Shown in pieces: positions 11,630 through 23,675 of a DNA stretch of 64,000 nt. Each line of letters begins with the position of its first letter. Position 1 is the first letter of the stretch. The translations under genes and the position numbers were made by a program. The stretch lies in the NCBI GenBank assembly GCA_950106755.1, contig OX467091.1:19547538-19611537 (forward strand), written 5' to 3'. The DNA comes from Climacium dendroides (taxonomy: Eukaryota; Streptophyta; Bryopsida; Hypnales; Climaciaceae). Under the pieces are notes generated by a model, which was not told where the DNA came from, did no database searches, and was given only the letters and a program-made list of their open reading frames with translations.

Positions 11630-14180
11630 TCAAGGAAGTAAACAACAAGAAGCTTTGCCACAAGAAGGGGAATGTGTTCTCCTATGAAGTCTTTTGCAAA
11701 TCTTAATCAATTGACCTCTTAATTTGGGCATTTGACTTTGAAGTACTTGTCCAAATGTGAAGTAAAAGTTGGTAGCATTTAATGGTTTCCCCCCTTCCAT
11801 GAAAAGGAGGGATCCCATGCCTAAGGCCCCAAGTGCATTTGAAAGGCCCATTTACTTTGGTGACTTGGTGTGCAACCATGTCCGCGCCCTAAAGTCCGCG
11901 CCCTACCCTGAAGTCTGCGCCATGCCCTAAAGTCCGTATCCTGATGTCCCTGCTTCAAATGCACAATTCCAAGTTCCTAGTCCTCGGGTGCATTTTCACT
12001 CCTTGCGTCCACGCCCCTACACCCCCAATTCAACCAAAAGAATTTTGGGACAATGCGTTTGTATCTCTCCATAAATAACATGAATCTATGAACATTTACG
12101 ATGAACCTAAAAAAATAATTCACATAGGCATTTAAAGAATACAATTTCAAACTTGAATTAAAAAATATAAGCTTCTATCAATTATGCACAAAAAAGAATT
12201 AATTAATCCCTTGCAGAAGCCACCTAAAAAAAATGGTACTCTTATAGTTTGAATTTTCTAGGAATCTATGGTAGGAATGATTTGTAGAAATGAAACTTTG
12301 CACATGAATCTAATTAAATGTAACTTGTAAGTTCCTTAGAAAAAGGAATCTGTTTTAGCAAGAATTCACAAAAATGGATCCCTTCACATGAAGCCCAAAA
12401 AATATAACTTGTAGGTTGAATTAAAAAAGAACCCCTTCTACCAATAATTCACAAAAATGGATCCCTTCACATGAAGCCCAAAAAATATAACTTGTAGGTT
12501 GAATTAAGAAAGAACCCCTTGTACCAATAATTCACAAAAATGGATCCCTTCACATGAATCCCAAAATGTATAACTTGTAGGTTGAATTAAGAAAGAACCC
12601 CTTGTACCAATAATTCACAAAAATGGATCCCTTCACATGAATCCCAAAAATATAACTTGTAGGTTGAATTAAGAAAGAACCCCTTGTACCAATAATTCAC
12701 AGAAATGGATCCCTTCACATGAATCCCAAAATGTATAACTTGTGGTTTGAACATCTTAAACCGATAATTCACAAAATCGTATCCTTTCATATGAATTCAA
12801 AAAATAGTAACTTGTAGTTTCATTAACAAACAATTCTTTATACTCTTGTAGCAATTAATTCTCCAAAAATAAATCCTTTGAACTTAAATCCAAGATGAGC
12901 CAAACTTTATAAAGAAAGCCTTTACAAAAGGAAACATTTGCTTTAGCGAAGAAAAAATAATAAAATATGAACATCCAAGAATTTTGGATCTCAAGTGTCC
13001 ATCCTTCAGTGTTTTTTGATTTGAACCAATTTTGAAGTATTTGAGGAAATAAACAACAAGAAGCTTCACCACAAGAAGGGAGACATGTTCTTCTATGAAG
13101 TCTTTTGCAAATCTTAGTTAGTTGAACTCTTAATTTGAACATTTGACTTTGAAGTACTTGTCCAAATCTGAAGTAAGAGTTGGCAGCGTTTAATGGTTCC
13201 TCCCCTTCCATGGAAAGGAGGGATCCCATGCCTAAGGCCCTAAGTGCATTTGAAAGGCCCGCCTACTTTGGTGTGCAACCACGTCCGCGCCTTGACGTCC
13301 GTGCCTTGATATCCCTAATTCAAGTGCACTATCTGAAGTTCCTCCTCTTTGGTGATTTCTCACTCTAAATGTCCGTGCCCTGGATCCGCGCCCTGACACC
13401 TCTGATTCAGGAAACAGATTTTTGAAACAAGTATTTCATGAAGTTCAAAACAAGAAAAAACTCTAGCATAAAAAGGGGGACGTGCTCTTCCTTTAAGTCT
13501 CTTGCAAATCTTTGTTAGTTGAACTCTTTATTTTGGCATTTGACTTTAATATACTTATCTAAATCTAAAGTAAGAATTGGCACTGTTTAATGGTTTCCTC
13601 CTTTCTATGAAAAGGAGGGATCCCATGCCCAAGGCCCCAAATACATTTGAAAGGCCCGCCTACTTTGGTGTGTAATCATGTTTGCACTCTGAAGTCTACG
13701 CCCTGCCCTGGAGTCCGCGCCCTGCCCTAGAGTCCGCGCCCTACCCTGGAGTCTGCGCCCTACCCTAGAGTCCGCGCCCTGACATCCCTGATTCAAGTGC
13801 ACTATCTGAAGTTCCTCCTCTTTGGTGATTTCTCACTCCAAATGTCCGCGCCTTGGATCTGCGCCTTGACACCCCTAATTTAGCAAACAAATTTTTGAAA
13901 CAAGTATTTCATGAAGTTCAAAATAAGAAGAAGCTCTAGCACAAGAAGGAGGACGTGCTCTTCTTTTAAGTCTCTTGCAAATCTTTGTCAGTTGAACTCT
14001 TTATTTTGGCATTTGACTTTAATGTATTTATCTAAATCTGAAATAAGAATTAGCAGTGTTTAATGGTTTCCCCCCTTCCATGAAAAGGAGGGATCCCATG
14101 CCCAAGGCCCCAAGTGCATTTGAAAGGCTTGCCTACTTTAGTGTATAACCACGTCCGCGCCCTGCCTTGGAGTCCGTGCC
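11620..14180. repeat. Four duplicated units containing AAGGAGGGATCCCATGCC
   Basis: Related blocks begin near 11620, 13040, 13440 and 13905. Each contains ACAAGAAG...TGTTCT, then TCTTTTGCAAATCTT, then CCATG(A/G)AAAGGAGGGATCC, then AAGTGCATTTGAAAGGCC, and finally runs into GTCCGCGCC words. The last two are direct tandem copies about 470 bp apart. Short frames across these blocks repeat because the DNA repeats and are not genes. Confidence 0.75.
12376..12790. repeat. 83-bp minisatellite, 5 copies
   Basis: GGATCCCTTCACATGAA recurs at 12376, 12459, 12542, 12625 and 12707, and in decayed form near 12779. Spacing is 83, 83, 83 and 82 bp. The unit also contains TATAACTTGTAGGTTGAATT and AAGAACCCCTTGTACC. 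It lies inside the non-autonomous hAT. Confidence 0.9.
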
Positions 14181-14430
14181 CTGACGTTCGCACCCTGTCC
14201 TAGAGTCCGCACCCTAACCGATCACGTCCGCGCCCTTTCTGTGAAGTCCACGCCTTGACGTCCGCGCCCTATCCTAGAGTCTGCGCCCTAACCGATTACG
14301 TTCACACACTTTCTGTGAAGTCCGCACCTTGACCGTCCGCGTCCGTGCCCTGATGGTGGCGCAATGACGTCCGCGCCCACACACTAGTATTTCTGCCTAG
14401 CCTAAACGTCGGCGCCCTAGTTCTAGCAGT
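13270..14430. repeat. GTCCGCGCCCT subterminal repeats of the hAT element
   Basis: Dozens of copies of (G/A)(A/C)(A/C)GTCCGCGCCCTG and close variants occupy the inner side of the right hAT end. They make the only strongly GC-rich stretch for kilobases. Their position next to the mapped terminus at 14557 identifies them as subterminal repeats. Confidence 0.75.
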
Positions 14431-14742
14431 ACAAAGTGACGTGTCATTCCTAAAAATTGCACAAGTTACAAAATTAAAGCCATTTGGATGTCCGGTCCGG
14501 TTTGCCCGTCCACCCGTCCTGTCCGATGACCCTAACTCGTCCATTATGACAACCCTGGTTCATGGTGCTTGGTCCTCTGCTATTCTTGTCCACCAATTCT
14601 TCTCCAAACTCCAAGCTTGTCTTGTCCACTTTCATTTGTTCATGGTCATTTAGTTCATCATTTTTTTCGGTCCACCACAAAAATCATACATGTCATCATT
14701 CATACCTTTTTCTTCAGTGGATTTGAGGTCATCATCACTTGT

Positions 14743-15514
14743 CACTACTAGAAAATGGTGTCCAAGTCAACAAAAAATTAATAATTTTTTGTTGACTGGG
14801 ATACTGTATTGACCATTTTAACAATTTTTTCTTGATTTAAACAAGCTAACAAAATGGTGACTGAATTTTTGTTGATTCAAATAGTACAATAACCAAATCA
14901 ACAAAAAAATTAACATTTTTTTGTTAAGAAGACATGCCTCTTACTCACTGGTGATATAAGAGAAGTGACTTTGGTGACATAAGAGAGGAGAAGATAAGTT
15001 GTTTATACAAATGGGGTGATAAAAGGTCAAAACAAACCATATGGCATATGTGAATCATTCATAGTCTTAATTCACATATCCCATATGGTTTGTTCTACCT
15101 TCTACCACTCCATTTCTATAAAGAGATTGTCTTCTTTACTATTTTACCACTAAAGTCACCTCTCTTTTATCACCAAATACTAAGTTCTAAGAAACTTGTC
15201 TCCTAAATTAATTGCGAAGTTTAACTTTCTTCTAATTAAATTGTAAAATTTAATTTTTGGTCTTATTTATGTGTTGTTTTTGGCCTATATGGCAGTTTGT
15301 ATTGGGTTGGTTCTTGACTTGCCATGTGGCAGCCATTTATTGAGAAAATTTAAAAATGAATTAATATTATTATTTTTTTGATTTGACCATCATAACAAAA
15401 TGAACAACAGTTTTTTGTTAGGTACTGTCCAAGACAACACGACCATGGATACAAACACCCTCAACACTTTTTTGTTAATTTTTTGTTGATATGATCACTG
15501 TTTTTCTACTAGTG
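14743..15514. mobile_element. CACTA-type non-autonomous element, 772 bp
   Basis: It starts CACTACTAGAAAA and ends TTTTTCTACTAGTG, a classic CACTA terminal inverted repeat. It is flanked by a perfect 3-bp duplication TGT (14740-14742 and 15515-15517). Inside are TTTTTTGTTGA words near both ends and an inverted pair around 15030-15095 (AACAAACCATATGG...CCATATGGTTTG). No coding capacity. It sits just beyond the last codons of the hAT transposase relic. Confidence 0.9.
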
Positions 15515-15519
15515 TGTTT

Positions 15520-17639
15520 TTATCCCAATTCAAATTCTCCTCCATCTTCACCAAATTCCTCAATTCCATCAACATAAACATTTTCTTCCTTGACATTGTC
15601 ATCACTGCTCTCTTCATCCTCAATAGGCCCTTTGGATTCCTCTGTTTCTACATTTTCACGGTACCACTTCTTCTCATCATTCTCCTTTGATGCAACCACA
15701 ACTCTTGAATTGGTGTACACATACACCAAATTCATGGCTTTCTTTGTTTTCAACTTGTTACGAGATTTGTTGTGAACAAAAGAATAGCTACTCCAATTTC
15801 GTTTATATGAAGATGAGGATATTGGTTGCCCTAATATTCTCCAAGTAATTGAACCAATGAGCTTCCCACACGCACCTTCAAAATCCCACCAAGTGTGTAC
15901 CAATAATTTTGATTCACTTGGATCCAACATATTGTGAAAAGGAGGCTCCGTATGTCGAAAAACCATAAACTCTTTTACGACGTTTGCATATTCTTTATGT
16001 TTACATATTTGCATAAGGACACGTTTGCATGCGTCAGTTGCGTCACCATCGTCTGCTAGTTCTTTGTCGTGAAGCAAATAGGGGTTCAGAAGAGCTCCTA
16101 CATATTGGATATCAGTCTCTACCATTTCCCATCGCTCTTAGAATGCTGCCCTCAGTGGTTTCGCAAGCTCAGAGCTTAGTTTAAAAGGTGAATTATCTAA
16201 ATCCACCACATGCTTATATATTGTCCTCATAATATGCAAAACCTTGCTTGTGCATGGCGTCTTCACATCTAAATTACGTAGGCCATGTAACATGGAGCCC
16301 ATCAATTAAACAAAATTGGTGCAACGCTTCCAAAAGTGGTCACTATTTATTATTTTGTTGCATGTCGAGACTTCTCGCGACATTTCTTAGTCTTGTTCTT
16401 CAATGTCTTCACGTACGCTTGCCAACGGAGGTCTGTCACACTTTGTTTTAAGGCTCCCTTTACCTTCAACAAACGGTGAAGCGCAATATAATTTAAGGCG
16501 AATCTTGTTTCCCCCGGCATCAACAAACTATGGTCCTTTTTGTAACTCCGAAATATTGTAAGCGGCATGTGTCGCTTTTTGAAAAATGTAAGAACTGCAC
16601 AGATGTCTGTTACTATTTCATCCACCCACGCTTGCTTTTTCCAATCTTTCAACAACAAATTCAAGGCGTGGACCACACAATCTTGGAAAAAATGTGCGGA
16701 TATTTCTCGGTTATAATTTCATACGCTTTGGGGTTCACAGGAGCATTGTTTGTTGTGATTTGCACCACGTTCTCCGGCCCCACCTTCTATTTGAATTCAT
16801 CCAAAATAGAGGCCAAGTACTCCATATTTTTTATGCCTTTTTTTGTCCATTGATCCCATAAATTGCTCCCCCGCGGAAGACACGAGCATGACATTCACCA
16901 ATGGACGATTTGTAACTGTGGACCATCCATCAATAGACAATATTGCACCAAACTTTCTGATACTGTCCTCGGTCCTCTTATGCAACTTCACCTCAAGATC
17001 TGCCTTTGCTTTGTCTAGCAATTTAGTTCATAGAACAAGGTACGATGGAGGGCCATATGGCCTTTTGAACTCAGCCGTTCTCTTCACTACTTCTTTGAGT
17101 GCTTTAATTTGAGCTACCATAAATGGTATGTTTGCCATATAGAAGAAATTGGCCCACAATGCATTCAACTTGCGTCTCTTGGCTTCTTCAAATCCATTTG
17201 CTAGCCAGCTTTGTCTTTGAGGCTTAGTGATGGAAGAAGGTGGAGTTCTTTGTTCACTTGATGTTTGGATATTATGATTCACCTTTGAAGTCAAAAGACC
17301 TACTTGTTCTGGCACTGTGCATGAGTTTTTTTGTGTTGAGTACAACAAGTCCCTTGCATTTGAGGTATTGCTTGCGACCATCACTACATTCCGGCCATCT
17401 ATGTTTTGAAGGGTCGATCTTGATGGGAACATTCCATCACAACAAAGAAAAAAAGACTTAACAACTGATGTCAATTGTGGACATAGACTTATTTCTGTAT
17501 CGCGCATACCTTTTTTGCCTTCATATCCCAAGTGGCTCAACATGCAGCATTTTCGATTTACAAACTCCAATGCACATGCCTTGCACTTCACTTTACCAAT
17601 TATTGAAACACTATACCAAGTAGAATAATCCTTATTCAT
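15520..17639 (-). pseudogene. hAT-superfamily transposase, frameshifted
   Basis: The minus strand from 17639 starts MNKDYSTWYSV with a BED-type zinc finger (KCKAC, later Cys/His residues). It then carries a DUF659 segment (LSIDGWSTVTNRPLVNVML, about 16890-16960), a VVQITTNNAP stretch (about 16760), HALNLLLKDW (about 16650), ETRFALNYIALHRLL (about 16470-16515), and the C-terminal dimerisation region with WWDFEGACG (about 15860) and ISSSSYKRNWSSYSFVHNK (about 15775-15830). That is the full order of a plant BED-DUF659-hAT transposase, which cuts and pastes DNA. At least three breaks (near 16797, 16676 and 16350-16126) separate the frames, and one in-frame stop lies at about 16138, so the protein is not made intact. 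An acidic tail ends at 15520 close to the CACTA insertion. Confidence 0.88.
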
Positions 17640-18062
17640 TGTGAAAAGTTGCTTTTAGGTCAAGTTCCAAACTCTCAATATCCGTCTTCAATTTCAAATG
17701 TATAGTATATTCCTTCCCTTCATCCCGTCACATGTACAAAATGAATTTTGTTCATGAAGCCTTGGAAACCAAAGCCCCCCTGTTTACTAAACTATGCATT
17801 ACCTAGCAATGGATACAAAAATTGCAGCTTGTAGCCCTTGGAAATCTTAGTGTTTAGTTTCTCAGGAGTACTTGCAAATGCCTTCTTCCTTGCTCTTATA
17901 CTATTCAAATGCTAGATGGGAACTTACCGTTGCACACTCCTTTTAGAAGATAGGGCTGACGGGGCGGACACCGAAGATGGGGTGGACAGACGGATGAGCA
18001 GTTGGGGCAGATGGGCGGTTCGAATGGACGGGGTAGACAGAGCGGATAGGGCAGACGGTGGC
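17640..18062. repeat. Upstream region of the hAT transposase with GGAC-rich block (17940-18062)
   Basis: About 300 bp upstream of the transposase start the sequence becomes rich in GGGCGGAC, GGACGG and GGACAGACGG words, like the other hAT-type subterminal blocks. It is the likely 5' terminal region of the transposase-bearing element. The exact terminus was not found. Confidence 0.45.
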
Positions 18063-18555
18063 TTCATTTGTTTCTTGCTTTATACTTTAAAAGACTATTC
18101 AGTACAAGTGTTAAGTGATACAAGGAAAAACTCATAACATTTGGTTCAAAATGATCCTAAACTACCCCAACTGATGGCGCACATGGTAGGAACAATGAAA
18201 AATTTGGTTACCGTAGATGGAAATGTATCAATTTTGCTTCGACCCTTCAAGGTTGTATATTATCCAAAAAAAATTACTCTTATGATTATATGAAAACCAT
18301 TTAACAAAAAATTGTACATAACAATGATAACATTTACCTTTTAATACAACATAGTGAAGTGAAATTTCAACATTGAAAAATATATATATATTGATAGAGC
18401 GAAAAGAAATCAAAATATACTTTTGTTGTATACATTTATATGGATTATACGGAAGTTGTGACATACAAGGTGAACAAAGTACAATACTTTGAGCCAGAAA
18501 AACTACTTAAACCCATAAAAACTATTTATCTTCTATTAGTGTTACTATAATAGGT
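18063..18555. other. AT-rich spacer, no gene
   Basis: Only short chance frames. It separates the GGAC-rich block from the 3' end of the coiled-coil/RING relic. Confidence 0.4.
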
Positions 18556-21391
18556 CTATAGTAGGAAATGAAACATTTTCCTATTAGTCTTCGACAACAC
18601 TATTTTCTTCCACATCACGAGATGTCCCCTCCTTCTCCATGAGTCTTCTATTTGTTCGACAAAGTATCGCTTGAGGACTGCCTTCTCCACGGAAAGCTTG
18701 TACTTCCATGTCAACCCTCTCAAATTGTCTTTTAGTTTCTGGAGAATGGTCATCTTCCTTTCAAATCTTCCGTTTATTCTTCCGCTTGGGAGACAACTCC
18801 AATTCATGGGCCTTCAAAGCCTTTACAGCACCATCTACTGCATCTATTAGTTTCTGGATTATTTCATCCTCGCTTTTCACAAAAAACCAAGTTGGTAGAC
18901 CTCATTCACCTTGCGAAGTTTTGCCCTCAAGGGACTTCCTCCACTTCCTTATAACATCATCCATCCTCCTGTCAAATGCCCTAGCAACCTCTTCCATTTT
19001 ATGCTCCGTCGTTGTTTTCACGTCTAGATCCACTATGGAACAAACTTTTGTTGCTTCTTCCAACTTTGATAAAATGTGGGCCTGCCCAATCAAATCATTA
19101 TTGTACCCCTCGTACTACTTAAACTCTAGAATCACACTCCACCTCCACCAAACGGTCATTTGGCCCCTCCTTCCATTCCTTCTCAAGAATTCGGAAGAAT
19201 TTTTGGTGGTGCATGCTCCAATGCCCCTTATGCTGCGACAAAATAATTCTCGAGACTCACAAATAGGAATCGCGGAGGCATGCAACTCCATTTCCACATC
19301 TCGTGTCATCCTAAAGTATTCATCCTTCTCTTCATTGTATAATCTATGCACTCCTTCATTTGCGTTCCACAGCATTGATTTTTCCCAATGCAAGTAATTT
19401 TCAAATGTGTATGGCGCTTGATCAAGTAGAAGATTCCACTAATTGTATGCATGGCCCGATGGCATAGAATGCAATATTCCTAGCATTTCATAGAACCTTG
19501 AATTCAGAGGAATACGGCACATGGGGCAACGGGTGGAATATTGTGCCGCTCTTTGGATGCAAAGAACATGGAAAGAATGGCTATATTGACCTAAAGTCAG
19601 ATCTCCTTTGGGCCCAAAACCAACTTGGCAAAGAAAACACTTTTCCTTCAAGAGTAAAATATTAGGAGAACTACTAGGTACAAGCAACTTCTCATACTCG
19701 TGAATGTGAGCTGACAATGTGGTGTGAGGGACCCACCCTTCTTTTGCCTCCAAGGCCCAATCAATGTTGTCGGATTCATGTTTTTTGCCATGATTTCGCC
19801 GCTCAAACATTCTATCCATATTTCCCCAAACTGTAATTTGTATGTTGGGATCCTTTCTTTCCTCCTCTAACTTCTTTTTCAAATGCACATAAGAACACTC
19901 CACGTTGTTGTATGCTTTATCAAACTACAATGCATACTTCAAGAGCCCCTCATGAGTTGAGAGGATACATTGGAATGTTCTTACAGATGCCTCGCCCATG
20001 TCACCCACCGTAGGTCCCCTTTTTCCATTGGAAGGATTTTGCTTAGTAGCCCTACTTGTTTCATTCGTTTCATTAAGGACTCCGCTTCAATTTTGTTTGG
20101 ATTGCCAAGTTCAATTGTTGCTTCAATTCTTCGACTTCATAGTTCTTTGTTTGTATAGAAGCAACTTCTAATGAGAGACGAGGCATAGCTTTAGGGCTCT
20201 CAATAGTCCCAATAACTTCTGTGATCTCGTCCACGGCTTTGCCCTTGTCAAGAGGAAGAGAGAGTTGATCTCTCTCTTCAGTTGGTTGACTTGCCTCCAA
20301 GAGGCTTGGTGTGCCCTCCCAATGTTCAGATGTCTTCTCATTCTGTAATGTCATCAACATCTCGCGGTGTCGTTGTAACATGTCCTTGGATGTCTTCAAC
20401 TCCAATGCCAACTTCTCATTTGCGACCTTCAAAGTCTCATTTGTGACCTTCAAAGCCTCGTTTTCTTGTTTGAAGCTCTCACAATAATCCTTCAAGGTCT
20501 TGGAATCTTTGCTCAAGAACTCCGTTGCGTACTTCTTCTCCAATATCTCATACTTTGCCTTGAGGTCATCATATTCTTCTTTGTTATAGCGCAATTGCTT
20601 GAGCTCCTTGTTTTCTTGTTCAAAATGAACCAAATTCTTGAGGTCTTCCAACCTCTCTTCTTTGAGTTTGTTCGCAAACTTGACAAACTTTCTGAAAGCC
20701 ACAACGCCATGTAAAATGTCTAGCGTCATACACACAAATGTATCAGCTATTTGCGCAAGGGCAGGCGTCAAAATAGAGAATAAACCATATTGAACATTTC
20801 ACCAAATTTCATCATTGAACTACACGGAGTCGAGTGGTGCCCTTCGTTTGCACTATCCCCTGCATTTGTTGTACCCCCTTCATTTCTAATGGCAACAGCT
20901 TCTTGTGAAACCTTGAATGTTTTCCATCAAAGAGAACATTGCAACAAGTTCTCCATTTCTTCTAGTGGAGGCATCTTCCGTAAACTCTCTAGATCCTCAG
21001 GACCTAAGAATGCTAAGATCGAATGCTCTTCCAAATTTGGGGGCTCTTCGCCATTGTCAACAACACTCGGTTTCTAAGAGTCCATCTCCACCTTCTGAAG
21101 GTTCTCATCATTCACGATTTGGGAAAGCGGCACTGCATCAACTGGGCTCAAAATTGGACTTGGGCTTTGACTTTCGTTCAAGTCTGTATACATAGCCCTG
21201 CTAGTAATATCCATGAGAGCATCACTATCTATGAAATGAGTGATTCTAGTGATTACCCTGTCCATTTTTTCCACAGTACTTCTTCTTTCTACAATTGTGA
21301 ATTTGACGTTGAAACTTGTTTTGGGAGACAAGATGGCATCTTGAATACAAAAGGTTCCATAGTCACATTTGGCACAGGACTCAAAAACATC

Positions 21392-23675
21392 CACTACAAC
21401 AAAAACAGTGTTTTATGACTGCAAAATATGACTGCAGTAAGTCATAAAATCAAAAAATATGACTCACGCAGAAATCACTGTAGATGACTCGGAATATGAC
21501 TGACTCCAGTCGTTTAGAAGTAGTCGCTTCAGACATCAGTCATATTGGCAGTCATATGGGTTGAGGGGTATAAATACCCATTTTTAGCCATAGTATGCCA
21601 ACTAGGCGTATACTTTGACTATCCTAGGGTTTTTTTGACTTTTTCTTGGGTTGCCCGGGCAAATAAAAAAATCCTACGTGGAATACGACTATGTCGAGTC
21701 ATATTTTTTGATGACGTGGAATATGACTGCGATGAGTCATATTTTTTGATGACGTGGAATATGACTGTGATGAGTCATATTTTTTGATGATGTGAAATAT
21801 GACTGCGATGAGTCATATTTTGCAGTGATGTGGAATATGACTGCGGTGAGTCATATTTTGCAGTGATGTGAAATATGACTGCGGTGAGTCATATTTTGCA
21901 GTGATGTGAAATATGACTACGGTGAGTCATATTTTGCAGTGATATGGAATATGACTGCGGTGAGTCATATTTTGCAGTGATGTGAAATATGACTGCGGTG
22001 AGTCATATTTTGCAGTGATGTGAAATATAACTGCGGTGAGTCATTTTTTGCAGTGATATAGAATATGACTGTGATTAGTCATATTTTGTAGTAATATGGA
22101 ATATGACTGCAATGAGTCATATTTTTTGGTTACATGGAATATAACTAGGGTGAGTCATATTTTGCAGTAATGTGGAATATGACTGCGGTGAGTCATATTC
22201 TTGTTAATGTAAAAAATGATTCTCATGAGTCATATTTTTGAATGATGTAGAATACGACTCTCATCAATCATATTACTAACTACAATCACATTTTTAATGC
22301 ATTTTAAATGGACATGATATATAACTATCATACATCAAGATGATTTGATAATTAAATAAAAAGCCTCATGCAATTAAAAATGAATACATAATATATAATT
22401 TTAGAGATGTATGAGAGATAATCATATTAAAGAAGGAGAATGCAAGAACAAATACAACTATCTTCATTGACATTTATTAGTCACTAATACAAAATATATA
22501 TATCACAATAAATCATTCACACAATTTAATAAGGCCTACAATCCTTACAATAATGTGAAGATGGCTTCATTGGGTTGTAAATAGCCTCCAATGTCTTTGT
22601 TTCAACTTTTAGTGCCTGCATATACAATTAAAAAAATGAGAGGTTAATTTTTAGTGATTGAACAACAAAACTCAACCTTCAAAGGCTTATAACAACACAA
22701 AATATGTAGCTCAAGTTTAGGATAGGAAGAATAAGATTGATGATGGAGGAAACAAGAAAAAAAAAGTATTAAGAAATAACAAGAAGTAAAAGTTAAGATG
22801 CAACAAAAAATAAGAAGCAACAACTAAGCAACAACTAAGACACAACAAGAAACAAGAAACAACAATTAAGACACAACATGAAGTAACAATTAAGACACAA
22901 GAGGAAATAAGAAGCAATAACTTAGACACAAGAAAAAACAAAAAGTACCAACTAAGACATAACAAGAAACAACAAGAAATGAGAGTGTAGATGCAACAAG
23001 AAGAAATAAGAAGCAAGAACTACAAAACAAGAATTAAAAAGAAGAAAGAGTTCAAATGCAAGAGAAAAAAAGAATTTAGATACAATAATAAGAAACAAGA
23101 AACATGAAATAAAGAGCAACAAGAAACAAGAATTGAGATGCAACAAAAAGCAACAACAAATGAGAGCTAAGAGACAATAGAAGGTAAGGAAGAAGAACCA
23201 CAAGAAGTGACGGCTAGGGTTTCAAAACCCTAAAAAGTGTCGGCTAGGGTTCTAAAACCCTAAAAAAATAATGGCTAGGGTCTCAAAACACTAAAAAAGT
23301 AGTGACTAGGATTCAAAATCCAAAAAAGTAGGTGACTAGGATTTTAAAATTTTAAATGATGGCTTATTTATATTTTTTTTAGAATTGCCCATATTTTTCT
23401 TGAATTGCTCAAAACAAAACAAAATTCACTACTATGAAAATATAATTGATAATATGACTCAACGTTCCCAAACATGTTCCCTACGTTCCCTATGAAGTAC
23501 TTTGGTATTCCTAATGGCCGTATAGTATACACTTGTGAAGTACAAGGCGTAAAAATGACTGGTAGTCATATTTTGCAGTCATATTTCTCCCCAAAGTGTT
23601 GGCCTTCAAGAATATGACTGCAAGCAGTCGCCAGTCATAATTCTGCAGTCATAAAACACTGCCATTGTTGTAGTG
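21392..23675. mobile_element. CACTA-type element A, 2,284 bp, inserted in the coiled-coil/RING gene
   Basis: The ends are CACTACAACAAAAACAGTGT (21392) and the inverted ACACTGCCATTGTTGTAGTG (to 23675), flanked by a perfect ATC duplication (21389-21391 and 23676-23678). Subterminal TATGACTGC words are dense at both ends. The interior carries 38-bp hairpin repeats on the left, an AAC/AAG-rich low-complexity stretch (about 22700-23200), and three or four CTAGGGTTT...AAACCCTA units (23213-23330). No transposase. The long minus-strand frames at 22717-23203 come from the low-complexity repeats and are not genes. Confidence 0.92.
21660..22245. repeat. 38-bp tandem repeats with built-in hairpin, about 15 copies
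   Basis: The unit is ATATGACTGCGGTGAGTCAT followed by ATTTTGCAGTGATGTGAA. Inside each unit, ATATGACT and AGTCATAT are perfect inverted 8-mers around a 6-nt loop. The period is constant at 38 bp over most copies and decays after about 22120. Confidence 0.9.

Larger units (their letters stand above)
9759..14557. mobile_element. Non-autonomous hAT element, about 4.8 kb
   Basis: The left end CATGGTTGTCATAGTGG at 9759 matches the inverted right end (CAGGGTTGTCATAATGG read on the minus strand from 14557) at 15 of 17 positions. Flanking 8-bp duplications are GTTCAGGG (9751-9758) and GTTCATGG (14558-14565), 7 of 8 identical. Eight-bp duplications and CA(G/T)GG...TTGTCA ends are hAT hallmarks. Removing the element restores an open minus-strand frame across the site. 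The interior has no transposase: it holds 20-bp repeats at the left end, an 83-bp minisatellite, larger duplicated units, and GTCCGCGCC repeats at the right end. Confidence 0.8.

Noticed and set aside
12587..13229. Short minus-strand frames in the 83-bp repeats and GGGATCC units as genes
   Set aside because: They repeat with the minisatellite and duplicated units and have no domain.
22717..23203. Minus-strand Cys/Leu/Phe-rich frames resembling a membrane protein
   Set aside because: They come from an AAC/AAG-rich low-complexity stretch inside CACTA element A; element B has the same stretch in the other orientation.
23213..23330. TAGGGTTT/AAACCCTA words as interstitial telomere sequence
   Set aside because: They are part of a ~47-bp repeat unit of the CACTA family (also in element B), not tandem TTTAGGG.
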